Shown here piece by piece: positions 35,377 to 43,929 of a stretch of DNA of 64,000 bases (position 1 is its first letter; each line of letters begins with the position of its first letter). The notes under the pieces were generated by a model that saw only the letters and a list, made by a program, of their open reading frames with translations, had not been told where the DNA came from and searched no databases. Source of the DNA: Pukyongia sp963768085 (GTDB taxonomy: Bacteria; Bacteroidota; Bacteroidia; Flavobacteriales; Flavobacteriaceae); assembly GCA_963768085.1 (NCBI GenBank), contig CAVYGO010000003.1:1116001-1180000 (forward strand), in the 5' to 3' direction. The position numbers and the translations under genes were made by a program.

Positions 35377-35880
35377 ATGATAACCGATCTCCATCCAAAT
35401 ATCGACAAAGAACTTATTCCAATTTTGGAAGAGGTTGCCGATCCCGAGATTCCTGTACTCACCGTATTGGACCTGGGAGTCATCCGAGAAGCCATCGCGA
35501 AGGAAGGAAAAGTATTCATTAAACTTACTCCGACTTATTCAGGTTGTCCCGCAATGGACGTCATAAGTGACGACCTTAAGACTGCTTTTATAAACCATAG
35601 AATGGAAGCTGAGGTGGAATTGGTGCTTTCTCCTGCCTGGTCAACAGATTGGATGAGTGAAGCAGGAAAAGTTAAAATGGAAGCTTATGGTATCGCCGCA
35701 CCACTGGAAGAAACAGCAGATAAAGAAGCATTGCTGGGAAATAAGCGCATTGTAAAGTGCACCAATTGTGGTAGTACGAACACAAAACTAGTAAGTCAGT
35801 TTGGGTCGACAGCCTGTAAGGCATTGTTTCAATGCGATGATTGTCAGGAACCATTCGATTACTTTAAATGTTTAAAATAA
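35377..35880 (+). CDS. paaD: 1,2-phenylacetyl-CoA epoxidase, subunit D (iron-sulfur maturation protein)
   Basis: PaaD belongs to the MIP18/DUF59 family and is needed for maturation of the epoxidase system. The first 100 residues carry the DUF59 signature EVADPEIPVLTVLDLGVIREA and TPTYSGCPAMDVI with its conserved cysteine. The last 50 residues hold a zinc-ribbon-like motif with cysteines in VKCTNCGSTNT and FQCDDCQEPF. The length is 167 residues. It lies within the paaEABC order typical of the operon. Confidence 0.93.
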   Translation: MITDLHPNIDKELIPILEEVADPEIPVLTVLDLGVIREAIAKEGKVFIKLTPTYSGCPAMDVISDDLKTAFINHRMEAEVELVLSPAWSTDWMSEAGKVKMEAYGIAAPLEETADKEALLGNKRIVKCTNCGSTNTKLVSQFGSTACKALFQCDDCQEPFDYFKCLK

Positions 35881-35884
35881 TTCT

Positions 35885-36667
35885 ATGAGCGCATCGGTAG
35901 AGAAAAGCATAGTGAATGGCGTGGCTTGGTTAACCTTGAACCGTCCGGACGTTTTCAATAGTTTTAATCGGGAGATGGCGCTGCTGTTTCAGTCGGAATT
36001 TGATGCTTGTGCTGGCGATGATAACGTGAGAGCGATTGTGGTTACGGGCAATGGAAAAGCCTTTTGTGCCGGTCAGGATCTCAAAGAAGTTACTACCCCG
36101 GAATTGAATCCGGGATTCAGGAAAATACTGGAGGAGCATTATAACCCAATTATCCGTAGGATACGATCGATCGACAAACCGGTTATCGCGGCAGTAAATG
36201 GTGTGGCTGCGGGTGCAGGAGCGAACATTGCCTTAGCTTGCGATATTGTAATTGCTTCGGAGGGTTCGAGTTTTATACAGGCATTCAGTAAAATTGGATT
36301 AGTTCCCGATAGTGCGGGAACTTTCTTTTTACCCAGGTTAATAGGGTTTCAGAAAGCTTCCGCTTTTATGATGCTTGGAGATAAAGTTTCGGCCCGGGAT
36401 GCTGAAAAACTAGGGATGGTTTATAAGGTGGTGGACACCGAATCCTTTATGGATGAGGTAGAGAATACAGCAACCAATCTGGCTAAGATGCCTACTAAAG
36501 CACTTGGATTAACCAAACGGTTACTCAATGCATCCATGAATAATACGCTGGAAGAACAGTTAGACCTGGAATCAAAATACCAGATCGAGTCTGCTCAAAG
36601 TGATGACTATGCTGAAGGAGTTGCGGCTTTTGTCGAGAAACGCAAACCAGTTTTTAAAGGAAAATAA
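35885..36667 (+). CDS. paaG: Enoyl-CoA hydratase/isomerase, PaaG-like
   Basis: A crotonase-fold protein of 260 residues: the oxyanion hole is formed by the segments GNGKAFCAGQDLKEV and NGVAAGAGANIALACD, followed by FIQAFSKIGLVPDSAGTFFLPRL. The last motif, with Asp in place of the second catalytic glutamate, is typical of PaaG, which isomerises the ring epoxide to oxepin-CoA. It starts four bases after paaD and ends one base before paaH. A general enoyl-CoA hydratase is the alternative name. Confidence 0.88.
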   Translation: MSASVEKSIVNGVAWLTLNRPDVFNSFNREMALLFQSEFDACAGDDNVRAIVVTGNGKAFCAGQDLKEVTTPELNPGFRKILEEHYNPIIRRIRSIDKPVIAAVNGVAAGAGANIALACDIVIASEGSSFIQAFSKIGLVPDSAGTFFLPRLIGFQKASAFMMLGDKVSARDAEKLGMVYKVVDTESFMDEVENTATNLAKMPTKALGLTKRLLNASMNNTLEEQLDLESKYQIESAQSDDYAEGVAAFVEKRKPVFKGK

Positions 36668-37828
36668 ATGATCAGGAACGTTGGAGTTATCGGTTCAGGG
36701 ACCATGGGCAGCGGTATTGCGCAAGTTGCGGCAACCGCTGGCTGTACGGTGAATCTTTTCGATACAAATCCCGAAGCGCTCGATAAAGCCAAATCGTCGC
36801 TCGATAAGATACTGGATCGATTGATCGAAAAAGGAAGGATTGACTCCGATGAAAAGTCACGTATTCAAGGGAATATCTCATATATAAATTCGCTCGATCT
36901 ACTATCCGATTCAGACCTGGTGATCGAAGCCATAATCGAAGACCTGGAGATCAAGCAAAATTTGTTCCGCGAACTTGAAGTACTACTATCGAAGAAGGCG
37001 ATCATAGCTTCAAATACATCCTCACTTTCCATTGCATCCATTGCTTCAGCTTTAAAAAACCCTAAACGCTGTATCGGAATTCACTTTTTCAATCCGGCAC
37101 CACTTATGAGATTGGTTGAGGTGGTTCCAGCGGTACAGACTTCAGAAAAGATAAAAGATACTACGATACAAACGATAGAATCCTGGGGCAAAATGGTTGC
37201 CGTTGCAAAAGACACACCGGGATTCATTGTGAATCGCGTCGCACGACCTTTTTACGGTGAAGCCTTACGGATTTATGAGGAAGGTATCGCCGATGTCGCA
37301 ACCATAGACTGGGCGATGAAGTCTATAGGTGGATTTAGGATGGGTCCGTTCGAATTGATGGATTTCATTGGGAATGATATTAATTATACTGTTACGGAAA
37401 CTGTTTTTGAAGCTTTCTATTACGACCCCAGATACAAACCGGCATTTACTCAGAAAAGATTAACGGAAGCTGGATACCTTGGTCGAAAGTCAGGCAAAGG
37501 ATATTACAACTATCGGGAAGGTTCGAATAATCCCCCGGCTGATGAAAATGTTGGTCTGGCCCAGAAGATCTTTGATCGGGTGTTGGTAATGCTCATCAAT
37601 GAAGCAGCCGATGCGCTGTTTTGGAAGATCGCTTCCGCTGAAGATATTGACAATGCGATGACAAAAGGAGTGAATTATCCAAATGGATTACTGGCCTGGG
37701 CAGATGAAAAAGGAATTGACTGGTGTGTGTCTAAATTGGATGAATTATACAATGAATATCGGGAAGACCGCTATAGATGCAGTCCGCTGTTACGAAGGAT
37801 GAATCAGGACCAAAAAACATTTTTCTAA
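36668..37828 (+). CDS. paaH: 3-hydroxyacyl-CoA dehydrogenase, PaaH-like
   Basis: An NAD-dependent dehydrogenase that oxidises 3-hydroxyadipyl-CoA late in phenylacetate degradation. The Rossmann motif GSGTMGSGIAQVAATAG opens the 386-residue protein. The catalytic histidine lies in CIGIHFFNPAPLMRLVEVV, and a two-part C-terminal domain follows (KDTPGFIVNRVARPFYGEA and GLLAWADEKG). Its ATG follows the paaG stop at once. The length is longer than short single-domain forms because the C-terminal helical domain is duplicated. Confidence 0.92.
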   Translation: MIRNVGVIGSGTMGSGIAQVAATAGCTVNLFDTNPEALDKAKSSLDKILDRLIEKGRIDSDEKSRIQGNISYINSLDLLSDSDLVIEAIIEDLEIKQNLFRELEVLLSKKAIIASNTSSLSIASIASALKNPKRCIGIHFFNPAPLMRLVEVVPAVQTSEKIKDTTIQTIESWGKMVAVAKDTPGFIVNRVARPFYGEALRIYEEGIADVATIDWAMKSIGGFRMGPFELMDFIGNDINYTVTETVFEAFYYDPRYKPAFTQKRLTEAGYLGRKSGKGYYNYREGSNNPPADENVGLAQKIFDRVLVMLINEAADALFWKIASAEDIDNAMTKGVNYPNGLLAWADEKGIDWCVSKLDELYNEYREDRYRCSPLLRRMNQDQKTFF

Positions 37829-37829
37829 G

Positions 37830-38237
37830 ATGTTGGAAAGAACATTGATACCGCATAAGATGCTGTCTCTGGATGCCTTTAGCACCTGGCTTGGTATTGA
37901 GATCCTGGAAAGTGAGGTTGGACGATGCCGGGTTGCATTGACAGTTCGCGAAGAAATGCTAAACAGCATGGGTAACGCACATGGTGGTATCAGCTATTCA
38001 TTGGCAGATACTGCATTTGGTTTTGCGGCTAATTCACATGGGATGATGGCAGTGTCTATTGAAACTTCCATTAATCACATCGATGAAATAAAGGTTGGTG
38101 ATTACCTCGTGGCGGAAGCCATTATCGATGTTGTTAAGACAAAGGTTGGTTTTAATGTAATAGAAGTGAGACGTGATGATGAGATTGTCGCTTTATTCAA
38201 GGGAATGGTCTATCGTTCTTCGATCGAATGGAAATAA
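37830..38237 (+). CDS. paaI: Hotdog-fold acyl-CoA thioesterase, PaaI-like
   Basis: A 135-residue hotdog thioesterase. The catalytic segment GNAHGGISYSLADTAFGFAAN and the strand MMAVSIETSINHIDE are typical of PaaI. In the phenylacetate route PaaI is thought to hydrolyse dead-end hydroxyphenylacetyl-CoAs and release CoA. It begins one base after the paaH stop, and the following thiolase starts two bases after its own stop. Confidence 0.88.
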   Translation: MLERTLIPHKMLSLDAFSTWLGIEILESEVGRCRVALTVREEMLNSMGNAHGGISYSLADTAFGFAANSHGMMAVSIETSINHIDEIKVGDYLVAEAIIDVVKTKVGFNVIEVRRDDEIVALFKGMVYRSSIEWK

Positions 38238-38239
38238 AT

Positions 38240-39451
38240 ATGAAAGAAGCATATATTATAGACGGAATTAGGACACCCATTGGGAACTATAAAGGTACCC
38301 TTAGCCAAGTGCGTACAGATGATCTGGGTGCTATGGTCATCAGGGAGGTAACCGAACGAAACCCCGATATTCCCAAGGAGGCCTACGACGATGTGATCAT
38401 GGGATGTGCCAACCAGGCGGGTGAGGATAACAGGAATGTGGCGCGTATGGCGCTGCTGCTGGCAGGGCTGCCTTTCACCGTTCCCGGTGAAACAGTCAAT
38501 AGACTGTGCAGCAGCGGATTGTCGGCTATTATTCATGCAAATCGGGCGATCAAGGCTGGTGATGGCAACCTCTTTATTGCAGGAGGTGTTGAAAACATGA
38601 CAAGAGGCCCGTTTGTAATTGCGAAGGCTTCTTCCGCTTTCGGAAATGATTCAAAAATGTATGATTCCAGCTTTGGATGGCGCTTTGTAAATGCCAAGAT
38701 GCACGAACTCTATGGAACCGATGGTATGGGAAATACTGCAGAGAACCTTGTTGAGAAATACAATATCACCCGTGAAGATCAGGATGCTTTCGCCTATTGG
38801 AGTCAGATGAAGGCATCAAATGCTCAGAAGAACGGCCGGCTTGGGATGGAGATTCTGGATGTTGAGATTCCGCAGCGAAAAAAAGACCCCATCATCTTTG
38901 CCGAAGATGAATTTGTAAAACCAGGAACTACTAAAGAAGTTTTAGCGAAACTGCGACCGGCTTTCAAGAAGGACGGTAGTGTAACAGCGGGAAATAGTTC
39001 AGGGCTAAATGACGGTGCTGCGGCTACCATTATTGCATCGGACGATGCGGTGAAAAAATACGATCTTCATCCTTTGGCCAGAATTGTAAGTTCAGCGGTA
39101 ATAGGAGTGGAGCCCAGAATCATGGGGATAGGGCCTGTTGAAGCCAGTAACAAAGCACTGGCAAAAGCAGGGCTTCGCATGGAAGATATGGATGTGATTG
39201 AACTCAATGAAGCTTTTGCTTCTCAGGCTTTGGCTTGCATACGTGAATGGGGACTTTCTGATGATGATCCCCGTATCAATCCTAACGGTGGTTCGATAGC
39301 GATAGGACATCCTTTAGGGGTGACAGGCGCTCGGATAGCCTTGTCAGCTGCTTTGGAATTACGACAACAGAATAAACGTTATGCACTTATCACCATGTGT
39401 GTAGGTGTAGGGCAGGGTTATGCTGCCATAATAGAGAATGTAAACCTATAG
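38240..39451 (+). CDS. paaJ: Acetyl-CoA acyltransferase (3-oxoadipyl-CoA thiolase), PaaJ-like
   Basis: The thiolase cleaves 3-oxoadipyl-CoA to succinyl-CoA and acetyl-CoA. From the ATG at 38240, which directly precedes KEAYIIDGIRTPIG, it has 403 residues. The active-site cysteine is in ETVNRLCSSGLSAI, the second cysteine in ITMCVGVGQG and the histidine in IAIGHPLGVTGAR. An upstream in-frame ATG at 38228 would overlap the paaI end and is less likely. The name paaJ rather than pcaF rests on the operon context. Confidence 0.92.
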   Translation: MKEAYIIDGIRTPIGNYKGTLSQVRTDDLGAMVIREVTERNPDIPKEAYDDVIMGCANQAGEDNRNVARMALLLAGLPFTVPGETVNRLCSSGLSAIIHANRAIKAGDGNLFIAGGVENMTRGPFVIAKASSAFGNDSKMYDSSFGWRFVNAKMHELYGTDGMGNTAENLVEKYNITREDQDAFAYWSQMKASNAQKNGRLGMEILDVEIPQRKKDPIIFAEDEFVKPGTTKEVLAKLRPAFKKDGSVTAGNSSGLNDGAAATIIASDDAVKKYDLHPLARIVSSAVIGVEPRIMGIGPVEASNKALAKAGLRMEDMDVIELNEAFASQALACIREWGLSDDDPRINPNGGSIAIGHPLGVTGARIALSAALELRQQNKRYALITMCVGVGQGYAAIIENVNL

Positions 39452-39453
39452 AG

Positions 39454-40053
39454 ATGAAAATACTCGTTATAGGTGGGAATGGTACTATAGGTCGAACGGT
39501 TACAGCAAATTTAACCACCAGGCATGAAGTCATTATAGCCGGAAGGAAATCGGGAGATGTGACTGTGGATATCGCAGATTCGGAATCTATTGAACAAATG
39601 TTTAAGACTGTTGGCAATGTGGATGCGGTTGTAAATATTGCAGGGGAGGCTAAATGGGATGATTTTGAAAATCTTTCAGAAGAAGATTTTTATATAGGAA
39701 TACGAAGTAAATTGATGGGGCAGGTAAACCTGGTCCGCATTGGCAAGGATCATATAAATCCCGGTGGATCGATAACCCTCACTACCGGTATTCTGGCCGA
39801 TGATCCGGTAGCTATGACCACCAGTGCTGCCATGGTAAATGGTGCAATTCACAGTTTTGTGAAAGCAGTGGTCCTTGAACTTGATCAAATTCGTGTGAAT
39901 GCGGTATCCGCAGGATTGGTGGAAGATGCCTATGAGAAATACAAAGATTATTTCCCAGGGCACAACGCTGTAGGAATGGACAAGGTGGTGAATGGATATG
40001 TAAAGAGCGTAGAAGGCAAGATAAACGGTGAGATAATCAGGGTTTTAAGTTAA
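39454..40053 (+). CDS. Atypical short-chain dehydrogenase/reductase
   Basis: From the ATG at 39454 the protein has 199 residues with a Rossmann start (ILVIGGNGTIGRTV), a nucleotide region (IAGRKSGDVTVDIAD) and VNIAGEAKWDD. The usual Y-x3-K catalytic pair is not present where expected: the aligned segment reads AAMVNGAIHSFVK. The family is a short SDR group, so it may bind cofactor but work by another mechanism, or be a regulator. A longer reading from 39397 adds a Cys-rich extension overlapping paaJ and is disfavoured. Its role in the phenylacetate operon is unknown. Confidence 0.72.
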   Translation: MKILVIGGNGTIGRTVTANLTTRHEVIIAGRKSGDVTVDIADSESIEQMFKTVGNVDAVVNIAGEAKWDDFENLSEEDFYIGIRSKLMGQVNLVRIGKDHINPGGSITLTTGILADDPVAMTTSAAMVNGAIHSFVKAVVLELDQIRVNAVSAGLVEDAYEKYKDYFPGHNAVGMDKVVNGYVKSVEGKINGEIIRVLS

Positions 40054-40077
40054 GTTGAATGCAGTAAAAGATTCACA

Positions 40078-42573
40078 ATGAATAAAACACAACATTACGT
40101 TACAGGTAGCTGGAAGGACGGATCAGGAGAGGGAACTCCTGTCTTAGATTCTGTTACTGGAGAACAGTTCACTTCTGTAACTGTTGAAGGCCTCGATGTT
40201 CCTGATATATTACAATACGGACGAGACAAAGGTGATGCTTTAAGGAAGATGACCTTCCAGCAACGCGGGTTGATGTTGAAGAAACTCGCCATGTACCTGA
40301 ATAAGAAGAAGGAGCAGTTTTATGAATTAAGCTATCGCACCGGAGCTACCAAGGTAGATAGCTGGATCGATATTGAAGGTGGGTTTGGAAATTTGTTTGC
40401 CAATGCATCACTTCGGAAGTTATTCCCTAATCAATCATATCATGTGGAAGGTGAACCAATAGATTTGTCCCGAGGTGGACGTTTTATGGCACACCACATC
40501 ATGGTTCCAAAACGGGGAGTGGTTGTACATATAAATGCTTTCAATTTCCCGGTATGGGGAATGCTGGAGAAATGTGCTGTGAACTGGATGGCGGGTATGC
40601 CCGCTGTAGTACTTCCGGCTCCGCAAACAGCCTATCTTGCTGAAGCTGTAGTTAGAGAAATTGTTGCTTCGGGAATTCTGCCGGAAGGCTCTATCCAACT
40701 TATTTGCGGAACTGCTAAAAATATTTTAGACACGGTGCAATCTCAGGATGTCGTTACTTTCACAGGTTCAGCGAGTACCGGTAAAGTATTGAGAAAGCAT
40801 CCGCAACTCATTGAAGAATCGGTGCCGTTTACCATGGAGGCAGATTCGTTGAACGCTTCGATCCTGGGTGAAGACGCCATACCCGGAACACCTGAATTCG
40901 ATTTATTCATTAAGGAAGTTCGTAAGGAAATGACTGTAAAGGCAGGTCAGAAATGTACAGCCATTCGCAGGATAATCGTACCTGAGAAATTGGTAGAGGA
41001 CGTACAGATCGAACTCGGTAAGCAATTAGACAAAGTAACTATTGGCGATCCACGACTTCAGGAAGTTCGTATGGGTGCGCTTGTTAGCGATGCTCAACGA
41101 AAATCTGTACGGGAACAAGTGGGGAAAATAGCCAAGACAGCCGAAATTGTATATGGCGACCTGGAGCAGGTTGAAACCATAGGAGCGGATGCTAAGAAAG
41201 GTGCTTTCCTGAAACCAATACTGCTTAGGGAGAACGATCCATTCAAAAATGAAGCGGCGCATATAACCGAAGCATTTGGGCCTGTGAGTACACTGATGCC
41301 TTATAAAAATTTAGATGAAGCCATCACGCTCGCTCAAATGGGCAAAGGATCCTTGGTTTCCTCTATCGCGACTTATGATGATACTATCGCGAAAGAATAC
41401 GTAATTGGCGCAGCATCCCATCACGGGAGGATATTAGTGTTGAACCGGGAGAATGCGAGGGTAAGCACAGGACACGGGTCACCGCTTCCTACGCTGGTGC
41501 ACGGCGGACCAGGAAGAGCCGGTGGTGGTGAAGAAATGGGGGGTATGCGCGGTGTGAAGCATTATTTACAGCGTTGTGCTGTGCAGGGTACGCCTACAAC
41601 GCTTACCGAAGTAACCGGTATTTATCAGCCAAAGGGAGCCTACAAAGAAGCCGAACAGCATCCGTTCAAATATCACTGGGAAGATATACAAGCGGGGATG
41701 TCGCTTAAAACACATAAACGCACTATTACCGATGGTGATATTGTAAATTTTGCTAATCTTACCTGGGATCACTTTTACGCCCATACCGATATAACTTCCC
41801 TGGACGGGAGTATATTCGAAAAGCGAACCGCACATGGTTATTTCCTGTTAGCCGCAGCTGCCGGTCTGTTTGTTTATCCGAATAAGGGCCCTGTAGCAGC
41901 TAACTACGGATTGGAAGACTGTAGATTCCTGCGACCCATCTATCACAATGATACCATCTATGTACGGTTGACCTGTAAGCAAAAGATCGACAGGGAACAA
42001 CGTGGTACCGAATTACCCAGTGGAATCGTTAAATGGTATGGGGAAGTATTCGATATAGAGGATGAACTGGTTGCAGTGGTAACTGTGCTTACCATGGTTC
42101 AGAAGAAGCAGACCACCTTTGTGGAGATGACTTCAGAAAAGATAAATGAATGTCTGTCTAAACTTACTGAAGATTCTAAACCAAAATGGGGAGATCTTAC
42201 ACCACAGCATATGCTGGAACATCTTGAGTATACGTACAGGATAGCATCAGGAGAAATTCAGGATTTCGAAATTTCTACACCTGAGAGAGTTTTAGAGAAA
42301 GTTCATGCAACCTTGTATAACTATGAGAAAATGCCGCAGGGATATGACTTCCCGCTTCGAGAGAAGTCGGAAATGGATACATTGAAACATCCTGATCTTG
42401 CGACAGCTAAAGCCGGGTTTTTAGCGTCAAGAGAACAATATCTGGAATATTTCAATGAGAACCCTGATGTACGTACCAAGAATGCTGTTTTTGGTGAATT
42501 GAATCGTTTTGAGTGGTATTTGATTGAACGAAAACATCTGAATCATCATTTTGAGCAATTCGGATTGATATAA
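40078..42573 (+). CDS. paaZ: Phenylacetate pathway bifunctional protein PaaZ, fused to a DUF1569-like domain
   Basis: PaaZ opens the oxepin-CoA ring and oxidises the resulting aldehyde. The N-terminal aldehyde dehydrogenase (about residues 1-520) has FTGSASTGKVL, the glutamate in VPFTMEADSLNA and the catalytic cysteine in KAGQKCTAIRR. A MaoC-type hydratase follows (about 530-690) with FANLTWDHFYAHTD. The protein is 831 residues against about 680 in E. coli. The last 140 residues (EKINECLSKL... HLNHHFEQFG) resemble a DUF1569/DinB-like helical bundle, a fusion of unknown effect. It starts 24 bases after the SDR gene. Confidence 0.93.
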   Translation: MNKTQHYVTGSWKDGSGEGTPVLDSVTGEQFTSVTVEGLDVPDILQYGRDKGDALRKMTFQQRGLMLKKLAMYLNKKKEQFYELSYRTGATKVDSWIDIEGGFGNLFANASLRKLFPNQSYHVEGEPIDLSRGGRFMAHHIMVPKRGVVVHINAFNFPVWGMLEKCAVNWMAGMPAVVLPAPQTAYLAEAVVREIVASGILPEGSIQLICGTAKNILDTVQSQDVVTFTGSASTGKVLRKHPQLIEESVPFTMEADSLNASILGEDAIPGTPEFDLFIKEVRKEMTVKAGQKCTAIRRIIVPEKLVEDVQIELGKQLDKVTIGDPRLQEVRMGALVSDAQRKSVREQVGKIAKTAEIVYGDLEQVETIGADAKKGAFLKPILLRENDPFKNEAAHITEAFGPVSTLMPYKNLDEAITLAQMGKGSLVSSIATYDDTIAKEYVIGAASHHGRILVLNRENARVSTGHGSPLPTLVHGGPGRAGGGEEMGGMRGVKHYLQRCAVQGTPTTLTEVTGIYQPKGAYKEAEQHPFKYHWEDIQAGMSLKTHKRTITDGDIVNFANLTWDHFYAHTDITSLDGSIFEKRTAHGYFLLAAAAGLFVYPNKGPVAANYGLEDCRFLRPIYHNDTIYVRLTCKQKIDREQRGTELPSGIVKWYGEVFDIEDELVAVVTVLTMVQKKQTTFVEMTSEKINECLSKLTEDSKPKWGDLTPQHMLEHLEYTYRIASGEIQDFEISTPERVLEKVHATLYNYEKMPQGYDFPLREKSEMDTLKHPDLATAKAGFLASREQYLEYFNENPDVRTKNAVFGELNRFEWYLIERKHLNHHFEQFGLI

Positions 42574-42583
42574 CAATGAAAAT

Positions 42584-43336
42584 ATGACGGAACCCTACGT
42601 AAAAGAAAATATACATAATGGAATTTCGACCATCGAATTCTTCCATCCCGCTCACAATAGTCTGCCTGGAGACTTATTGGCGAAACTGGCTGGAACTATC
42701 ACAGCAGCAGGTGAAAATGATAAAGTGAAGGTGATCGTATTGAAAAGCGGAGGCGACCGAACTTTTTGTGCAGGTGCAAGTTTTAAAGAACTTATCAATA
42801 TTAATGATGCCGAAACAGGACGTGTTTTCTTTAGTGGTTTTGCGAATGTGATCAATGCCATGCGTAAATGTCCGAAGTTTATTATAGGTCGAATTCAGGG
42901 GAAAACAGTAGGTGGTGGAGTAGGAGTTGCATCGGCAACCGACTATTGTATGGCCACAAAATTCGCTTCCATTAAATTGAGTGAGCTCAATGTTGGTATA
43001 GGACCCTTTGTGGTGGGTCCCGCAGTGGAGCGCAAGTTGGGATTCAGCGGCATGTCTCAGATCGCCATAGACGCCGACAGTTTTTACGATGCGGAATGGG
43101 CAAGACAAAAAGGACTTTTCGCTCATGTATTTGAGACCACAGAGGCGTTGGATAAGGCTGTTCAGGAGTTTGCCGAACAACTTTGCAGTTATAATCCCGA
43201 GGCCATGAAAGAAATGAAAAAAGTATTCTGGCAGGGAACAGAGGATTGGGATGAATTATTGGCCGAGCGAGCTATTATAAGTGGCCGTTTAGTGCTTTCT
43301 GAATTCACAAAAGAAACATTAAAGCGATTTAAATGA
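42584..43336 (+). CDS. Enoyl-CoA hydratase/isomerase, PaaF-like
   Basis: A second crotonase-fold enzyme in the operon, 250 residues, with the oxyanion segments GGDRTFCAGASFKELI and IQGKTVGGGVGVASATDY, then SELNVGIGPFVVGPAVERKLG. It is distinct from the PaaG-like gene. PaaF hydrates 2,3-dehydroadipyl-CoA; that role is likely because no other gene in the operon covers it, although activity is not proven. The stop codon overlaps the paaY start. Confidence 0.82.
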   Translation: MTEPYVKENIHNGISTIEFFHPAHNSLPGDLLAKLAGTITAAGENDKVKVIVLKSGGDRTFCAGASFKELININDAETGRVFFSGFANVINAMRKCPKFIIGRIQGKTVGGGVGVASATDYCMATKFASIKLSELNVGIGPFVVGPAVERKLGFSGMSQIAIDADSFYDAEWARQKGLFAHVFETTEALDKAVQEFAEQLCSYNPEAMKEMKKVFWQGTEDWDELLAERAIISGRLVLSEFTKETLKRFK

Positions 43337-43929
43337 TCTATAGCTTCAAAGGACATATACCCGTAGTGCACCCATCCAGTTTCGTGCATCCGCTTGCAGC
43401 GGTGACTGGGAATGTTATTATTGGTAAGGATTGCTATATCGGTCCGGGAGCTGCCATACGGGGTGATTGGGGTGAGATCATCCTGGAAGACGGGGTTAAT
43501 GTTCAGGAGAATTGCACGATTCATATGTTTCCCGGTAAGAGTATTGTTTTGAAAACCGGAGCCCACGTAGGACATGGTGCCGTGATCCACGGTGCAAATT
43601 TAGGCAGGAACTGCCTTATCGGTATGAACAGTGTAATCATGGATGATGCTGAAATAGGAGACGAATGTATTGTTGGAGCTATGAGTTTTGTGAAAGCAGA
43701 ATCGAAATTTGATGGGAGAAAACTTATTGTGGGAAATCCGGCTAAGGTTTTAAATGATGTTTCAGAAGAAATGATCGAATGGAAAACTGCAGGAACGAGA
43801 TTATATCAACAATTACCTGCTGACTGCCATGAAACGTTAAAAGCAGTGGAACCATTGGGTTCCGTACCTGAAAATAGACCTGAACAAAAAGATTTTTATA
43901 AGACGTTGAAAGACTACAAGAGAAACTAA
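43333..43929 (+). CDS. paaY: PaaY-like hexapeptide-repeat protein (gamma carbonic anhydrase fold)
   Basis: A 198-residue left-handed beta-helix protein with hexapeptide turns visible as VTGNVIIGKDCYIGPGAAIRG and IGMNSVIMDDAEIGDECIVGA. The histidines in VGHGAVIHGANLG are the likely metal ligands of gamma carbonic anhydrase folds. PaaY is reported as a thioesterase-type helper in the pathway. It overlaps the preceding hydratase stop by four bases and its own stop overlaps the E2 start. Confidence 0.88.
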   Translation: MIYSFKGHIPVVHPSSFVHPLAAVTGNVIIGKDCYIGPGAAIRGDWGEIILEDGVNVQENCTIHMFPGKSIVLKTGAHVGHGAVIHGANLGRNCLIGMNSVIMDDAEIGDECIVGAMSFVKAESKFDGRKLIVGNPAKVLNDVSEEMIEWKTAGTRLYQQLPADCHETLKAVEPLGSVPENRPEQKDFYKTLKDYKRN

